DNA of 13,783 bases, taken from NCBI GenBank assembly GCA_947474415.1, contig CANJKD010000009.1, forward strand, positions 1 to 13,783. The letters are read 5' to 3'. Shown here one piece after another: positions 6,876-13,783 of the stretch; within the stretch, counting starts at the first letter, position 1; the number at the start of each line of letters is the position of its first letter. Position numbers and translations under genes: made by a program. Source of the stretch: Burkholderiales bacterium. GTDB taxonomy: Bacteria > Pseudomonadota > Gammaproteobacteria > Burkholderiales > Burkholderiaceae_C. Below the pieces are notes generated by a model. The model did no database searches, was not told the DNA's origin, and saw only the letters and a list, made by a program, of their open reading frames with translations.

Positions 6876-9800
6876 ATGAGCCGCCGCGCCGACACGCCCA
6901 CTACCCGCGCCCAACTGCGCGCCGCCACCGGCGTGCTGCTCGTGACCCGCCAACCTGCGCCGCCCGTGCCCGCCACGCCGGGCCAACCGGCCGCCGTGCA
7001 AGCGAACCCCGCCGAAGGTGCCGAGGTGCTGATCGCGGTGTGGGACGACGGCAGCGTGACCGCGCTGAACGGCCACGTCGATCTGGGCACCGGCCTGCGC
7101 ACCGCGCTCGCGCAGGTCGTGGCCGAGGAACTCGGCGTCGAACTCGGCGCCGTCAACATGGTGCTGGGCTCGACCGCGATCGCGCCGAACCAGGGCGCGA
7201 CGATCGCCAGCGCGTCGATCCAGATCCATGCGCTGCCGCTGCGCCAGGCCGCTGCGCAGGCGCGGGCGTGGCTGGTCGAACAGGCTGCCGGGCATGCGGG
7301 GCAGGTGCCACCATGGCCCACGCAGCCCACTCGGACCATCGATCACGGCGCGTTGCTCGCCGGTCGCCACATCGAACTGTCGCTGTCACCTGACGTGCCG
7401 CTCAAGTCGCCCGCCGACCATGTCATCGTCGGCACATCGGCGCCGCGCATCGACATCCCCGCGAAGGCCACCGGCGCCGAAGTGTTCGTGCACGACAAGC
7501 GCCTGCCCGGCATGCTGCACGGCCGCGTCGTGCGGCCGCCGTATGCGGGTGTCGATGCGGGCGAGTTCGTCGGCAACACGCTGGAGGCGGTCGATGAAGC
7601 GTCGATTGCGCACATTCCCGGCATCCGCGCCGTGGTCGTGATTCGCGACTTCATCGGCATCGTCGCCGAGCGCGAGGAGCACGCCGACGCGGCGCTGCGC
7701 GAACTCAAGGTCACCTGGAAACCGTGGCCCGGCATGCAGCCGATGGGTGATGTGGAAAACGCGTTGCGCAACAACCCGTCCACGCGCCGGGTGCTGGTCG
7801 AGCAGGGCGATGTGGACGCGGCCATCGCCAATGCCGCGCAACCCATGCAGCGCGACTATGTGTGGCCGTACCAGCTGCACGCATCCATCGGCCCGTCGTG
7901 CGCGCTGGCCGACTGGCGTGCAGACGGCATGATCCCGCCGGGCCGCCCCAAGGGCGAATTGCGGAGTGCGCAGCACGAAGGCGTCCAATTGCGCGTGTGG
8001 GCCGGCACCCAGAACCCGCACGGCCTGCGCGCCGAACTCGCCACGCTGATGGGCCTGCCCAACACCGCCATCGACGTGGTCCGCATGGAGGCTTCCGGCT
8101 GCTACGGCCGCAACTGCGCCGACGATGTGGCGGCCGATGCGGCGCTGCTGTCGCGCGCGGTGAATGCCCCCGTGCGTGTGCAGCTCACGCGCGAACAGGA
8201 ACACCTCTGGGAACCGAAAGGTGCGGCCCAGCTGATGCAGGTGAACGGTGGCCTGAATGCCGACGGAACCATCGCCGCGTATGACTTTCAGACCTCGTAC
8301 CCGTCGAACGGCGCGCCCACGCTGGCGCTGTTGCTCACGCGCACCGTCGAGCCGGTGGCCACGGCCTTCGAGATGGGCGACCGCACGGCGGTACCGCCCT
8401 ATGACTACCGAAACCTGCGCGTTGTCGCGAACGACATGGCGCCGATGCTGCGCGCCTCGTGGCTGCGCGGTGTGTCGGCGCTGCCGAATGCGTTCGCGCA
8501 CGAGTCGTATGTCGATGAGCTGGCCACGGCCGCAGGCGCCGACCCGGTCGCGTTCCGGCTGCGGCACCTGAAGGACGAGCGCGCCAGCGAACTCGTCCGG
8601 GCGACCGCAGCGCGCGCCAGTTGGCTCGCGCACACGCAGCCGCAGCAACAAGCCGCCGAACCCGGCGCGCAAGGCGAGATTCTGAAGGGCCAGGGCTTCG
8701 CCTACGCCCGCTATGTGCACAGCAAGTTCCCCGGCTTCGGCGCCGCGTGGGCAGCCTGGGTGGCCGACGTGGAGGTGAACCGCCACACCGGCGAAGTGCA
8801 TGTGAGCCGCGTCGTCGTCGGCCATGACGCGGGGCTGATGATCAACCCGGCCGGCGTGCAGCACCAGATCCACGGCAACGTGCTGCAGACCACCAGCCGG
8901 GCGCTGAAGGAGGCGCTGCCGCTGGACGCGAAGACGAGCCTGCCGGTGGCGCGCGAGTGGGGCGCTTACCCGATCCTGAGCTTCCGCGAGGTGCCCGTGG
9001 TCGAGGTGATGATGATGCCGCGGCCCTTCGATCCGCCGCTGGGTGCGGGCGAGTCTTCGTCGGTGCCCGGCACGGCGGCCATCGCGAATGCGATCTTCGA
9101 TGCGACCGGCGTGCGCTTCCGGTCGCCGCCGTTCACGCCCGAGGTGGTGCGCGCGGCGTTGAATGCGTTGCCGGGCTCGGGCGGTTCAGACGCGGGGGCG
9201 GTGTCATCACCACGGCTCATCGCCGGTGCAGTGCCCACGCCGCCGCACAACGCGCTTCCGCACAACGCGCTGTGGCCGCGCCGGCGCAGCGTTTGGGCGC
9301 AGGCTGCTGCCCTCGCCGCCGGGGTGGTCAGCGTCGCTGCGGCCCTGTTCGGCTGGCGCCCCGCCATCGCGCCGGTGGCAGCCGCCAGCGGGAACGTCTA
9401 CAGCGCCGCCGTGATCGAGAAGGGCCGCGTGCTCGCGGCGGCCGGCGACTGCATCGTCTGCCACACCGCGCCGGGCGGCGTGCCCAACGCCGGTGGCCGC
9501 GCGATGGACACGCCCTTCGGCACGGTCTACACCACCAACCTCACACCCGATGCCGCCAGCGGCCTCGGCGCGTGGTCGTTCAGCGCGTTCCAGCGCGCCA
9601 TGCGCGAGGGCATCTCGCGCGATGGCCATCACCTGTACCCCGCCTTCCCCTACACCGCGTTCACCAAGGTCAGCGACGACGACCTGACCGCGATGTATGC
9701 GTACCTGATGGCGCAGCCCGCCGTGGCGTCAGCCGTGCCCGAGACGAAGCTCGCGTTCCCGTTCAGCCTGCGCCCGCTGATGGCCTTGTGGAACGCGCTC

Positions 9801-10595
9801 TACCTCACGCCCGGCGTGGTGCCGGCCGCGCCATCGCAGTCGGCCGAATGGAACCGCGGCGCGGACCTCGTCAACGGCCTTGGCCACTGCGGTGCCTGCC
9901 ACACCGCGCGCAATGCACTCGGCGCCGAGCGGGGTGGCAGCGCCACCTTCGCGGGTGCGATGGTCGACGGCTGGGAGGCGCCGCCGCTCACGTCGCTGAG
10001 CCACGCGCCGGTGCCGTGGACGGTGGCCCAGTTGTACAACTACCTGCGCTTCGGCCACTCGGCGCAGCACGGCAATGCGAGCGGGCCGATGGCACCGGTG
10101 GTGCGCCAACTCGGCGAACTGCCCAATGCCGATGTGCGCGCGATGGCGGTCTACCTCGCATCGTTCAATGCACCGGCTGTGGCATCGAACCAGCTCGCTT
10201 CGGCGCCAGCCTTGATCGCCCAAAGTACCGCTCGGGAACGCGCACTCACCGGCTCCGCGCAGCGCCTGTTCAACACCGCCTGCGGCGCCTGCCACCACGA
10301 TGGCGACGGCCCGCAACTGCTGGGCCAGAACATCCCGCTGGCGCTGAACAGCAACCTGCACAGCGAGCGGCCAGACAACCTGTTGCGCGTGATCCTGGAG
10401 GGCATTCAGGAGCCGGCGACGCGAAGCATCGGCTTCATGCCGGCCTTCAAACATAACCTCAACGATGAGCAGCTCGCGCAATTGGCCGCCTATATGCGCC
10501 AGCGCTTCGCCCCGGACAAGCCGGCGTGGCGCGAGCTGGAGGCGGCGAGTGCGCGGGCACGTGCCCTTGCGGCGGGGGCCGTGCCGGCACGCTGA
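6876..10595 (+). CDS. nicB: Nicotinate dehydrogenase large subunit, Mo domain plus tri-haem cytochrome c
   Basis: The predicted reaction, with NicA, is hydroxylation of nicotinate to 6-hydroxynicotinate. The 1239 residues fall in three blocks. Residues about 50-765 are the molybdopterin-binding part: GHVDLGTGLRTALAQVVAEE (about 67-86), a hammerhead-like block around IDIPAKATGAEVFVHDKRLPG, and GAGESSS containing E726 at the position of the family's catalytic glutamate. A basic stretch (PRRRS, 801-805) and one hydrophobic span (about 806-828) follow. The rest is cytochrome c with three CxxCH sites at 859-863, 1005-1009 and 1136-1140. Known NicB proteins share this fusion and are close to 1200 residues. 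No N-terminal signal is visible, so I infer a cytoplasmic Mo domain and periplasmic haems. The start at 6876 lacks a clear Shine-Dalgarno, and coupling to nicA is likely. The end is convergent with a leftward gene 18 bases on; only a 12-base palindrome (10580-10591) lies there. Confidence 0.9.
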   Translation: MSRRADTPTTRAQLRAATGVLLVTRQPAPPVPATPGQPAAVQANPAEGAEVLIAVWDDGSVTALNGHVDLGTGLRTALAQVVAEELGVELGAVNMVLGSTAIAPNQGATIASASIQIHALPLRQAAAQARAWLVEQAAGHAGQVPPWPTQPTRTIDHGALLAGRHIELSLSPDVPLKSPADHVIVGTSAPRIDIPAKATGAEVFVHDKRLPGMLHGRVVRPPYAGVDAGEFVGNTLEAVDEASIAHIPGIRAVVVIRDFIGIVAEREEHADAALRELKVTWKPWPGMQPMGDVENALRNNPSTRRVLVEQGDVDAAIANAAQPMQRDYVWPYQLHASIGPSCALADWRADGMIPPGRPKGELRSAQHEGVQLRVWAGTQNPHGLRAELATLMGLPNTAIDVVRMEASGCYGRNCADDVAADAALLSRAVNAPVRVQLTREQEHLWEPKGAAQLMQVNGGLNADGTIAAYDFQTSYPSNGAPTLALLLTRTVEPVATAFEMGDRTAVPPYDYRNLRVVANDMAPMLRASWLRGVSALPNAFAHESYVDELATAAGADPVAFRLRHLKDERASELVRATAARASWLAHTQPQQQAAEPGAQGEILKGQGFAYARYVHSKFPGFGAAWAAWVADVEVNRHTGEVHVSRVVVGHDAGLMINPAGVQHQIHGNVLQTTSRALKEALPLDAKTSLPVAREWGAYPILSFREVPVVEVMMMPRPFDPPLGAGESSSVPGTAAIANAIFDATGVRFRSPPFTPEVVRAALNALPGSGGSDAGAVSSPRLIAGAVPTPPHNALPHNALWPRRRSVWAQAAALAAGVVSVAAALFGWRPAIAPVAAASGNVYSAAVIEKGRVLAAAGDCIVCHTAPGGVPNAGGRAMDTPFGTVYTTNLTPDAASGLGAWSFSAFQRAMREGISRDGHHLYPAFPYTAFTKVSDDDLTAMYAYLMAQPAVASAVPETKLAFPFSLRPLMALWNALYLTPGVVPAAPSQSAEWNRGADLVNGLGHCGACHTARNALGAERGGSATFAGAMVDGWEAPPLTSLSHAPVPWTVAQLYNYLRFGHSAQHGNASGPMAPVVRQLGELPNADVRAMAVYLASFNAPAVASNQLASAPALIAQSTARERALTGSAQRLFNTACGACHHDGDGPQLLGQNIPLALNSNLHSERPDNLLRVILEGIQEPATRSIGFMPAFKHNLNDEQLAQLAAYMRQRFAPDKPAWRELEAASARARALAAGAVPAR
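9243..9272 (+). repeat. 15-base tandem duplication in nicB
   Basis: CCGCACAACGCGCTT (9243-9257) is followed directly by the same unit with one changed base (9258-9272). It encodes PHNAL twice (residues 790-799) just before the transmembrane span that separates the molybdenum and cytochrome parts. The frame is kept, so it only lengthens the linker. Confidence 0.8.
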
Positions 10596-10613
10596 TGCGT
10601 GGATGCGGCGTCG

Positions 10614-11123
10614 TCAGCGCGGGTGGCTTGCCTCGTACTGCGCCACGGCCTTCTTCAGGTCGGTGTATTCCTCGCAGCCGAAGGTGCAAAGGCGGTCGAG
10701 CGCGGCGAGGTGTTCCTTCGCCTTCGGCAGGTCGCCCGCCATCAGGTAGGCCTCGCCGCTGTATTCGTGCGCGCCGCGGTGCTTGGGGTCGATGCGCAGC
10801 GCGTCGGCGTAGTGGCTGAACACAGCCGCCATGTCCGGGTTCGGTCCCTTGCGCAGGCTGTAGGCGTACAGGTTGTGGTAGTCGGCATTGTTCGAGTTGC
10901 CGGAAAGTGCCTGCTTCAGGCCAGCCTGTGCGGCCGCCCAGTCTTTCTTTTCGATGGCGGCCTTCGCTGCGGCGATGACGGGGTCGGCGCTGGCCTTCTC
11001 TTCGCCGCCTGCGCCTCCACCACCACCGCCCGCCGCGAAGGCGGCGCTCGATGCGCACAGCAGGCAGGCCGTGAGCAGATTCTGCCAGTTCAACCGGTTC
11101 GGTACTTGCTTCTTCATCATCAT
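10614..11123 (-). CDS. Exported tetratricopeptide repeat protein
   Basis: A 169-residue protein with an N-terminal signal peptide (MKK near the start, hydrophobic LLTACLLCASSAAFA, cleavage after about residue 30), then a Gly-rich stretch (32-40). Residues about 46-145 are helical and repeat-like; two TPR-type units are clearest at about 79-113 (ADYHNLYAYSLRKG ... ALRIDP) and 115-146 (HRGAHEYSGEAYLMAGDLPKA). A CTFGC motif (C146, C150) lies near the C-terminus and could form a disulfide or bind a metal or haem-like ligand. Three consecutive ATG codons and a GTG two codons earlier are possible starts; AAGG lies five bases before the first ATG at 11123, so I chose that. It is downstream of the H-x-H lipoprotein gene with a 53-base gap, probably one transcript. 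TPR proteins mediate protein contacts; no specific function can be assigned. Confidence 0.75.
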   Translation of the reverse strand: MMMKKQVPNRLNWQNLLTACLLCASSAAFAAGGGGGGAGGEEKASADPVIAAAKAAIEKKDWAAAQAGLKQALSGNSNNADYHNLYAYSLRKGPNPDMAAVFSHYADALRIDPKHRGAHEYSGEAYLMAGDLPKAKEHLAALDRLCTFGCEEYTDLKKAVAQYEASHPR

Positions 11124-11176
11124 CGCCACCTTGTTCGTTTTGGATCAATCGAGCCGTGATCGGTTCACGGTTCGAC

Positions 11177-11536
11177 TCAACCGCACTGTATCGAAATGCT
11201 GTGTTGATGCGCCAACGTGATGGAAGTCAGCACCGTTACCGGCGTGCCCGCTTTCAGCGCCCGCAGGTTGGCCACGGTCAGCGTCACGTTGTGGGCGTGG
11301 TCGGCGCTGCCCTGGATGTCGTAGACCTTGTCGGTGGTGGAATCGAGCTCGGCGGTGGCGATGGCCAGCACGTGGCCATGGTTGGCCGCGATCGTGTCGC
11401 TACAGCCCGCGCCGCTCGGGCTGAGGCTCGGCGCAGCCGGCGAATCGCCACCGCCGCCACAGGCCTGAATCAACAGCACGACGCCGGCGCCAGTCAGGCG
11501 GGCGCAGAAGGCTTTGCGTGTCAGGGGTGCGGTCAT
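11177..11536 (-). CDS. Small lipoprotein with three H-x-H motifs, unknown function
   Basis: This 119-residue protein starts at 11536, four bases after a strong AAGGAGG. Residues 1-25 are a signal peptide (TRK, then hydrophobic GAGVVLLIQA) ending in a lipobox QAC with C26, followed by GGGGDSP; an envelope lipoprotein is likely. The mature domain has H53-G-H55, H80-A-H82 and H110-Q-H112, each next to alternating hydrophobic residues typical of beta strands (for example HNVTLTV and HSISIQC). Cysteines C45 and C118 bracket the domain and could form a disulfide. The regular H-x-H pattern suggests metal binding, but this is inference. I do not recognise a named family. It precedes the TPR gene on the same strand; both products are exported, so they may act together. 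Confidence 0.78.
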   Translation of the reverse strand: MTAPLTRKAFCARLTGAGVVLLIQACGGGGDSPAAPSLSPSGAGCSDTIAANHGHVLAIATAELDSTTDKVYDIQGSADHAHNVTLTVANLRALKAGTPVTVLTSITLAHQHSISIQCG

Positions 11537-11540
11537 GGTT

Positions 11541-11547
11541 CCTCCTT
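11541..11547 (-). promoter_or_regulatory. Strong ribosome binding site of the lipoprotein gene
   Basis: On the minus strand AAGGAGG precedes the ATG at 11536 by four bases. It excludes the longer start at 11581 in the same frame. The 150-base gap to the exonuclease stop probably holds the promoter. A GGAA-17-CGTA pair (11671 to 11647, minus strand) resembles an ECF-type promoter only weakly. Confidence 0.75.
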
Positions 11548-11686
11548 GAAGTTCGGATGTGCCTGGAGTGCGAGCCATCACAGAGCCGCCGCCCTGGGTG
11601 GGCGTGGCCTGACCTGATTCGCCAGCGCTTCTGCGCCTGCGAGGTGTACGCGCGGTACTTGAAGAAATTCCGCAATGAGGCCTTGC

Positions 11687-12340
11687 TTACGGGTGGTTTG
11701 ATTGGTTGCTCGAAGCCGCCAGCTCCCTCGCCACGCATTTCCCCAACGCGCCCCTCGTGGCCCGCTGCATCGCGGCCAGCAGCGCATGCGAGACCTCACG
11801 CTCGCACAAGGCTTCGGCGTAGCGTTCCTGCACATCGCGCTGCATGCGCAGCAGCAGGTGGGCCGTGACTTCTGCATCGGCCAGGGCGCGGTGGGCGCGG
11901 CCGGCGCTGGGCAGCGCGTGCAGTTTCGCGAGCGTGCCGAGGCGGTGGTTGTCGGCCTGCGGGTAGAGCCGGCGCGACAGCAGCACGGTGCAGGCGAACA
12001 CATGCGCCGCATCGGGTTCGCAGTCGGCGCGTTCCAGTTCCGCGTTCCAGAAACCCCGGTCAAAGGCCGCGTTGTGCGCGACCAGCGGGCAGCCTTTGGT
12101 GAACTGCGCCACTTCGCGCATCACGTCGCGCGCCGGCGGCGCGTTGGTCAGCATGGCGTTGCTGATGCCGGTCAGCTGCTCGATGAACGGCGGCACCCAC
12201 GCGCCGCTGTTCATCAGGCTCTGGAAACGGCCGACGATTCTCCCGCCCTGCACCAGCACCGCAGCGATCTCGGTGGCGCGTGCGCCCTGTCCGGGCGAGA
12301 TGCCGGTGGTTTCGAAGTCGATGACGGCGATGGTTTCCAT
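11687..12340 (-). CDS. DnaQ-like 3'-5' exonuclease (DEDDh)
   Basis: A stand-alone exonuclease of 217 residues, of the DnaQ / DNA polymerase III epsilon type. The DEDDh catalytic set is complete: D8 and E10 in AVIDFETTG, D94 in VAHNAAFD, H150 in GRAHRALAD and D155. The start at 12340 gives the canonical METIAVIDFETTG; the frame stays open upstream to 12727, but that sequence is unrelated to the family and overlaps the divergent gene. No good Shine-Dalgarno is visible. After the catalytic domain (about 1-165) an Arg/Ala-rich C-terminal tail of about 50 residues has no feature I recognise. Whether it proofreads, repairs or degrades RNA cannot be told. It ends 150 bases before the lipoprotein gene and is divergent from the TIGR03118 gene. 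Confidence 0.88.
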   Translation of the reverse strand: METIAVIDFETTGISPGQGARATEIAAVLVQGGRIVGRFQSLMNSGAWVPPFIEQLTGISNAMLTNAPPARDVMREVAQFTKGCPLVAHNAAFDRGFWNAELERADCEPDAAHVFACTVLLSRRLYPQADNHRLGTLAKLHALPSAGRAHRALADAEVTAHLLLRMQRDVQERYAEALCEREVSHALLAAMQRATRGALGKCVARELAASSNQSNHP

Positions 12341-12502
12341 GGGGCTGGATTCTGGCGGGCCCCGCAGCCGACCAGACTGGTGGCAACCGGCGCCGCATTT
12401 CCCCTTCGGGACTGCAGTTTTTTTGAGGGATGGACACGCCGCACGGACAAGAATTGAATTGCGATCCTTCCCGACCCCTTCCACGAAGCCAAAGGAGCCC
12501 GC
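12341..12502. promoter_or_regulatory. Divergent intergenic region
   Basis: This 162-base gap lies between the leftward exonuclease and the rightward TIGR03118 gene, and should hold promoters for both. It contains a seven-T run at about 12418-12424 preceded only by a three-base-pair stem (CCC TTC GGG), too weak to call a terminator. On the right side AAAGGAG (12491-12497) is a good ribosome binding site five bases before the ATG at 12503. No convincing -35/-10 pair was found. Confidence 0.5.
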
Positions 12503-13657
12503 ATGACAAGCCGTCACCGTCGTCATCCTGCCGCTGCGATCGCAGTCGCGCTTGCTGCAGCCTGCCTGTGCGCCGCAATGCCGGCATGGGCAGTGTCGTT
12601 CGCCGCGACCAACCTCGTGACCGATGACCCCATTGCGCACGCCGCCGCCATCACCGACCCGGGGCTGAAGAACGCCTGGGGCATCGCCTACGCGCCGAAG
12701 GGTCCGTTCTGGGTCTCGTCGAACCACACCGGCACGTCACCGTTGTACAAGGTCGATCCCAGTACACAGGCCACCACCCAGCAGGGCCTGATCGTCTCGA
12801 TCCCGGGCGATGGCAGCGTCACCGGCCAGGTCTTCAACGGCCTCGGCGCTGCAGCGTTCGGCGGTGACGCGTTCCTGTTCGTCAGCGAAGACGGCACGGT
12901 GTCCGGCTGGCGCGGCTCGCTCGGCACGACGGCCGAGGTGCTGGCCGCAGCGTCGAGCGCGAATGTGTACAAGGGCGCCGCGTTCGCTAACGTGGCCGGC
13001 AACGGCTACCTCTATGCGGCGAACTTCCGCACCCGCGCGGTTGATGTCTACAAAGGCACCGTGGCCGCGCCCGCGCTGCCCGGCACGTTTTCAGACCCCA
13101 ACCTGCCGAGCGGCTACGCGCCGTTCAACGTCCAGAAGCTCGGCAACACCTTGTATGTGGCCTATGCCTTGCAAGACGCGAACAAGAGCGACGAGGTGGC
13201 GGGTGCCGGCCTGGGGCTCGTCGACAGCTTCGACGTGAATGGCAACTTCCTCGCCCGCGTCGCAACCGGCGGTACGCTCGATGCCCCGTGGGGGCTGGCG
13301 ATCGCGCCGACATCGTTCGGCGCCATGGCCGGCGCGTTGCTCGTCGGCAACTTCGGTGATGGCCGCATCAGCGCGTTCGATGCCACCACCCATGCCTTCC
13401 TCGGGCAGGTGCTGGGTGCCGATGGTCTGGCGCTTCAAATCGACGGCCTGTGGGCGCTTTCAACCGGCAATGATGCGGCGGCCGGGAGCAGACAGTCGCT
13501 CTATTTCACCGCCGGCCCGGACGACGAACTGCACGGCATCTTCGGCGTGCTGACGGCCGTGCCGGAACCGCAGACGCAGGCCTTGATGCTGGCCGGGTTG
13601 GCCGCCCTCGGCGTGATGTTGCGGCGCCGGTCTGTCATACCAACTTGCGTTCAATAG
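12503..13657 (+). CDS. TIGR03118 family protein with PEP-CTERM sorting signal
   Basis: An exported 384-residue protein. Residues 1-30 are a signal peptide ending AMPAWA. The body (about 31-345) resembles the TIGR03118 family: TNLVTDD near the start, DPGLKNAWGIAY, VSSNHTG, DAPWGLAIAP and ALLVGNFGDGRISAFD, a repeated pattern consistent with a beta-propeller. The C-terminus carries a PEP-CTERM signal: VPEP at 353-356, a hydrophobic helix (about 359-372) and LRRRS at 373-377. Such signals are processed by an exosortase, usually in biofilm or exopolysaccharide-forming Gram-negatives. The usual protein ends soon after the basic cluster; here seven more residues (VIPTCVQ) run into the presumed insertion element, so the stop codon is probably supplied by it. 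The sorting signal itself looks intact. The specific function of the family is unknown. Confidence 0.88.
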   Translation: MTSRHRRHPAAAIAVALAAACLCAAMPAWAVSFAATNLVTDDPIAHAAAITDPGLKNAWGIAYAPKGPFWVSSNHTGTSPLYKVDPSTQATTQQGLIVSIPGDGSVTGQVFNGLGAAAFGGDAFLFVSEDGTVSGWRGSLGTTAEVLAAASSANVYKGAAFANVAGNGYLYAANFRTRAVDVYKGTVAAPALPGTFSDPNLPSGYAPFNVQKLGNTLYVAYALQDANKSDEVAGAGLGLVDSFDVNGNFLARVATGGTLDAPWGLAIAPTSFGAMAGALLVGNFGDGRISAFDATTHAFLGQVLGADGLALQIDGLWALSTGNDAAAGSRQSLYFTAGPDDELHGIFGVLTAVPEPQTQALMLAGLAALGVMLRRRSVIPTCVQ

Positions 13658-13783
13658 ATTAGATATGATGTTGTTCCACGAACTTCGAGGAGTCGTGGAT
13701 GAAGACATTGATCGCGAGCGACAAGCCGACCATTGCTCGATTGGCAGAGCGGCTCAAGCGAGCCGGCAGTCACGCCGAGTACC
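13634..13783 (+). mobile_element. Left end of a probable IS630-like insertion sequence (partial)
   Basis: Starting within the last codons of the TIGR03118 gene, GC content drops sharply (many A/T around 13637-13685) compared with both sides. A transposase-like gene with its own ribosome binding site follows. A TA dinucleotide, the usual IS630 target, lies at 13638-13639, near the point where the upstream gene loses family-like sequence. The exact terminal repeat cannot be fixed because the right end is outside the window. Confidence 0.5.
13699..13783 (+). CDS. Probable IS630-type transposase, N-terminal 28 residues
   Basis: An ATG at 13699 lies six bases after GAGGAG and opens a frame to the window edge. 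The 28 visible residues include TIARLAERLKRAGSHAEY. This resembles from memory the start of IS630-family transposases, where a short helix precedes a helix-turn-helix domain; the catalytic DDE domain is not in view. It follows directly on low-GC DNA at the end of the PEP-CTERM gene. With so few residues, another HTH protein or a toxin-antitoxin gene cannot be excluded. Confidence 0.5.
   Translation, partial: MKTLIASDKPTIARLAERLKRAGSHAEY

Noticed and set aside
6853..6879. GTG at 6853 reading VTDRSFAA as an alternative start of the large subunit
   Set aside because: It is in another frame and stops at once; using it would need a frameshift for which there is no evidence.
10580..10591. 12-base palindrome at the end of nicB as a bidirectional terminator
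   Set aside because: CGTGCCGGCACG has no loop and no T-run on either strand, and lies within coding sequence.
11647..11671. ECF-sigma-like promoter (GGAA-17-CGTA) before the lipoprotein gene
   Set aside because: Only eight weakly constrained bases match, and such matches arise by chance; it is noted but not called.
12405..12426. T-run as a rho-independent terminator
   Set aside because: The preceding stem has only three base pairs and the location between two divergent genes does not call for a terminator.

Overview
The window is GC-rich and densely packed. Its gene content and protein style (a DUF1185 protein, a Bordetella/Comamonas-like branched-chain-type ABC transporter, a NicAB-type nicotinate dehydrogenase, a PEP-CTERM surface protein) point to a betaproteobacterium of the Burkholderiales, perhaps the Rubrivivax/Methylibium/Leptothrix group. 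The family-level placement is inference.

Positions 1-10595 form one long rightward run. It opens with the 3' part of an 'amino acid synthesis' (DUF1185, PF06684) gene. A complete high-affinity ABC importer of the branched-chain amino acid/amide type (HAAT) follows, in only three genes: a periplasmic binding protein, a fused LivH-LivM permease and a fused LivG-LivF ATPase. Next come a nicotinamidase (pncA-like) and the two subunits of a nicotinate dehydrogenase: a small 2x[2Fe-2S] subunit (nicA-like) and a large molybdenum subunit with a transmembrane segment and three CxxCH haem sites (nicB-like). Read together, the genes suggest uptake of an amide or N-heterocycle, conversion of nicotinamide to nicotinate, and hydroxylation to 6-hydroxynicotinate, with electrons passed through c-type haems to the respiratory chain. 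The later nic genes (nicC, nicX, nicD, nicF, nicE) and a regulator are not in the window. The link between the transporter and nicotinamide is a hypothesis.

Three junctions of the transporter genes carry palindromic DNA: a short hairpin between the binding protein and permease genes, a roughly 118-base inverted repeat between the permease and ATPase genes, and a pair of palindromes inside the open reading frame where LivG joins LivF. This is the most unusual structural feature here.

Positions 10614-12340 hold three leftward genes: an exported TPR protein; upstream of it a small lipoprotein with three regularly spaced H-x-H motifs; and a stand-alone DnaQ-like 3'-5' exonuclease. A gap of about 160 bases separates the exonuclease from a rightward TIGR03118-family protein with a PEP-CTERM sorting signal (12503-13657). 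The last coding triplets of that gene run into lower-GC DNA that appears to be the left end of an IS630-like insertion sequence, whose transposase begins at 13699 and leaves the window. No rRNA, tRNA or CRISPR array was seen. No stretch longer than 300 bases lacks a gene.
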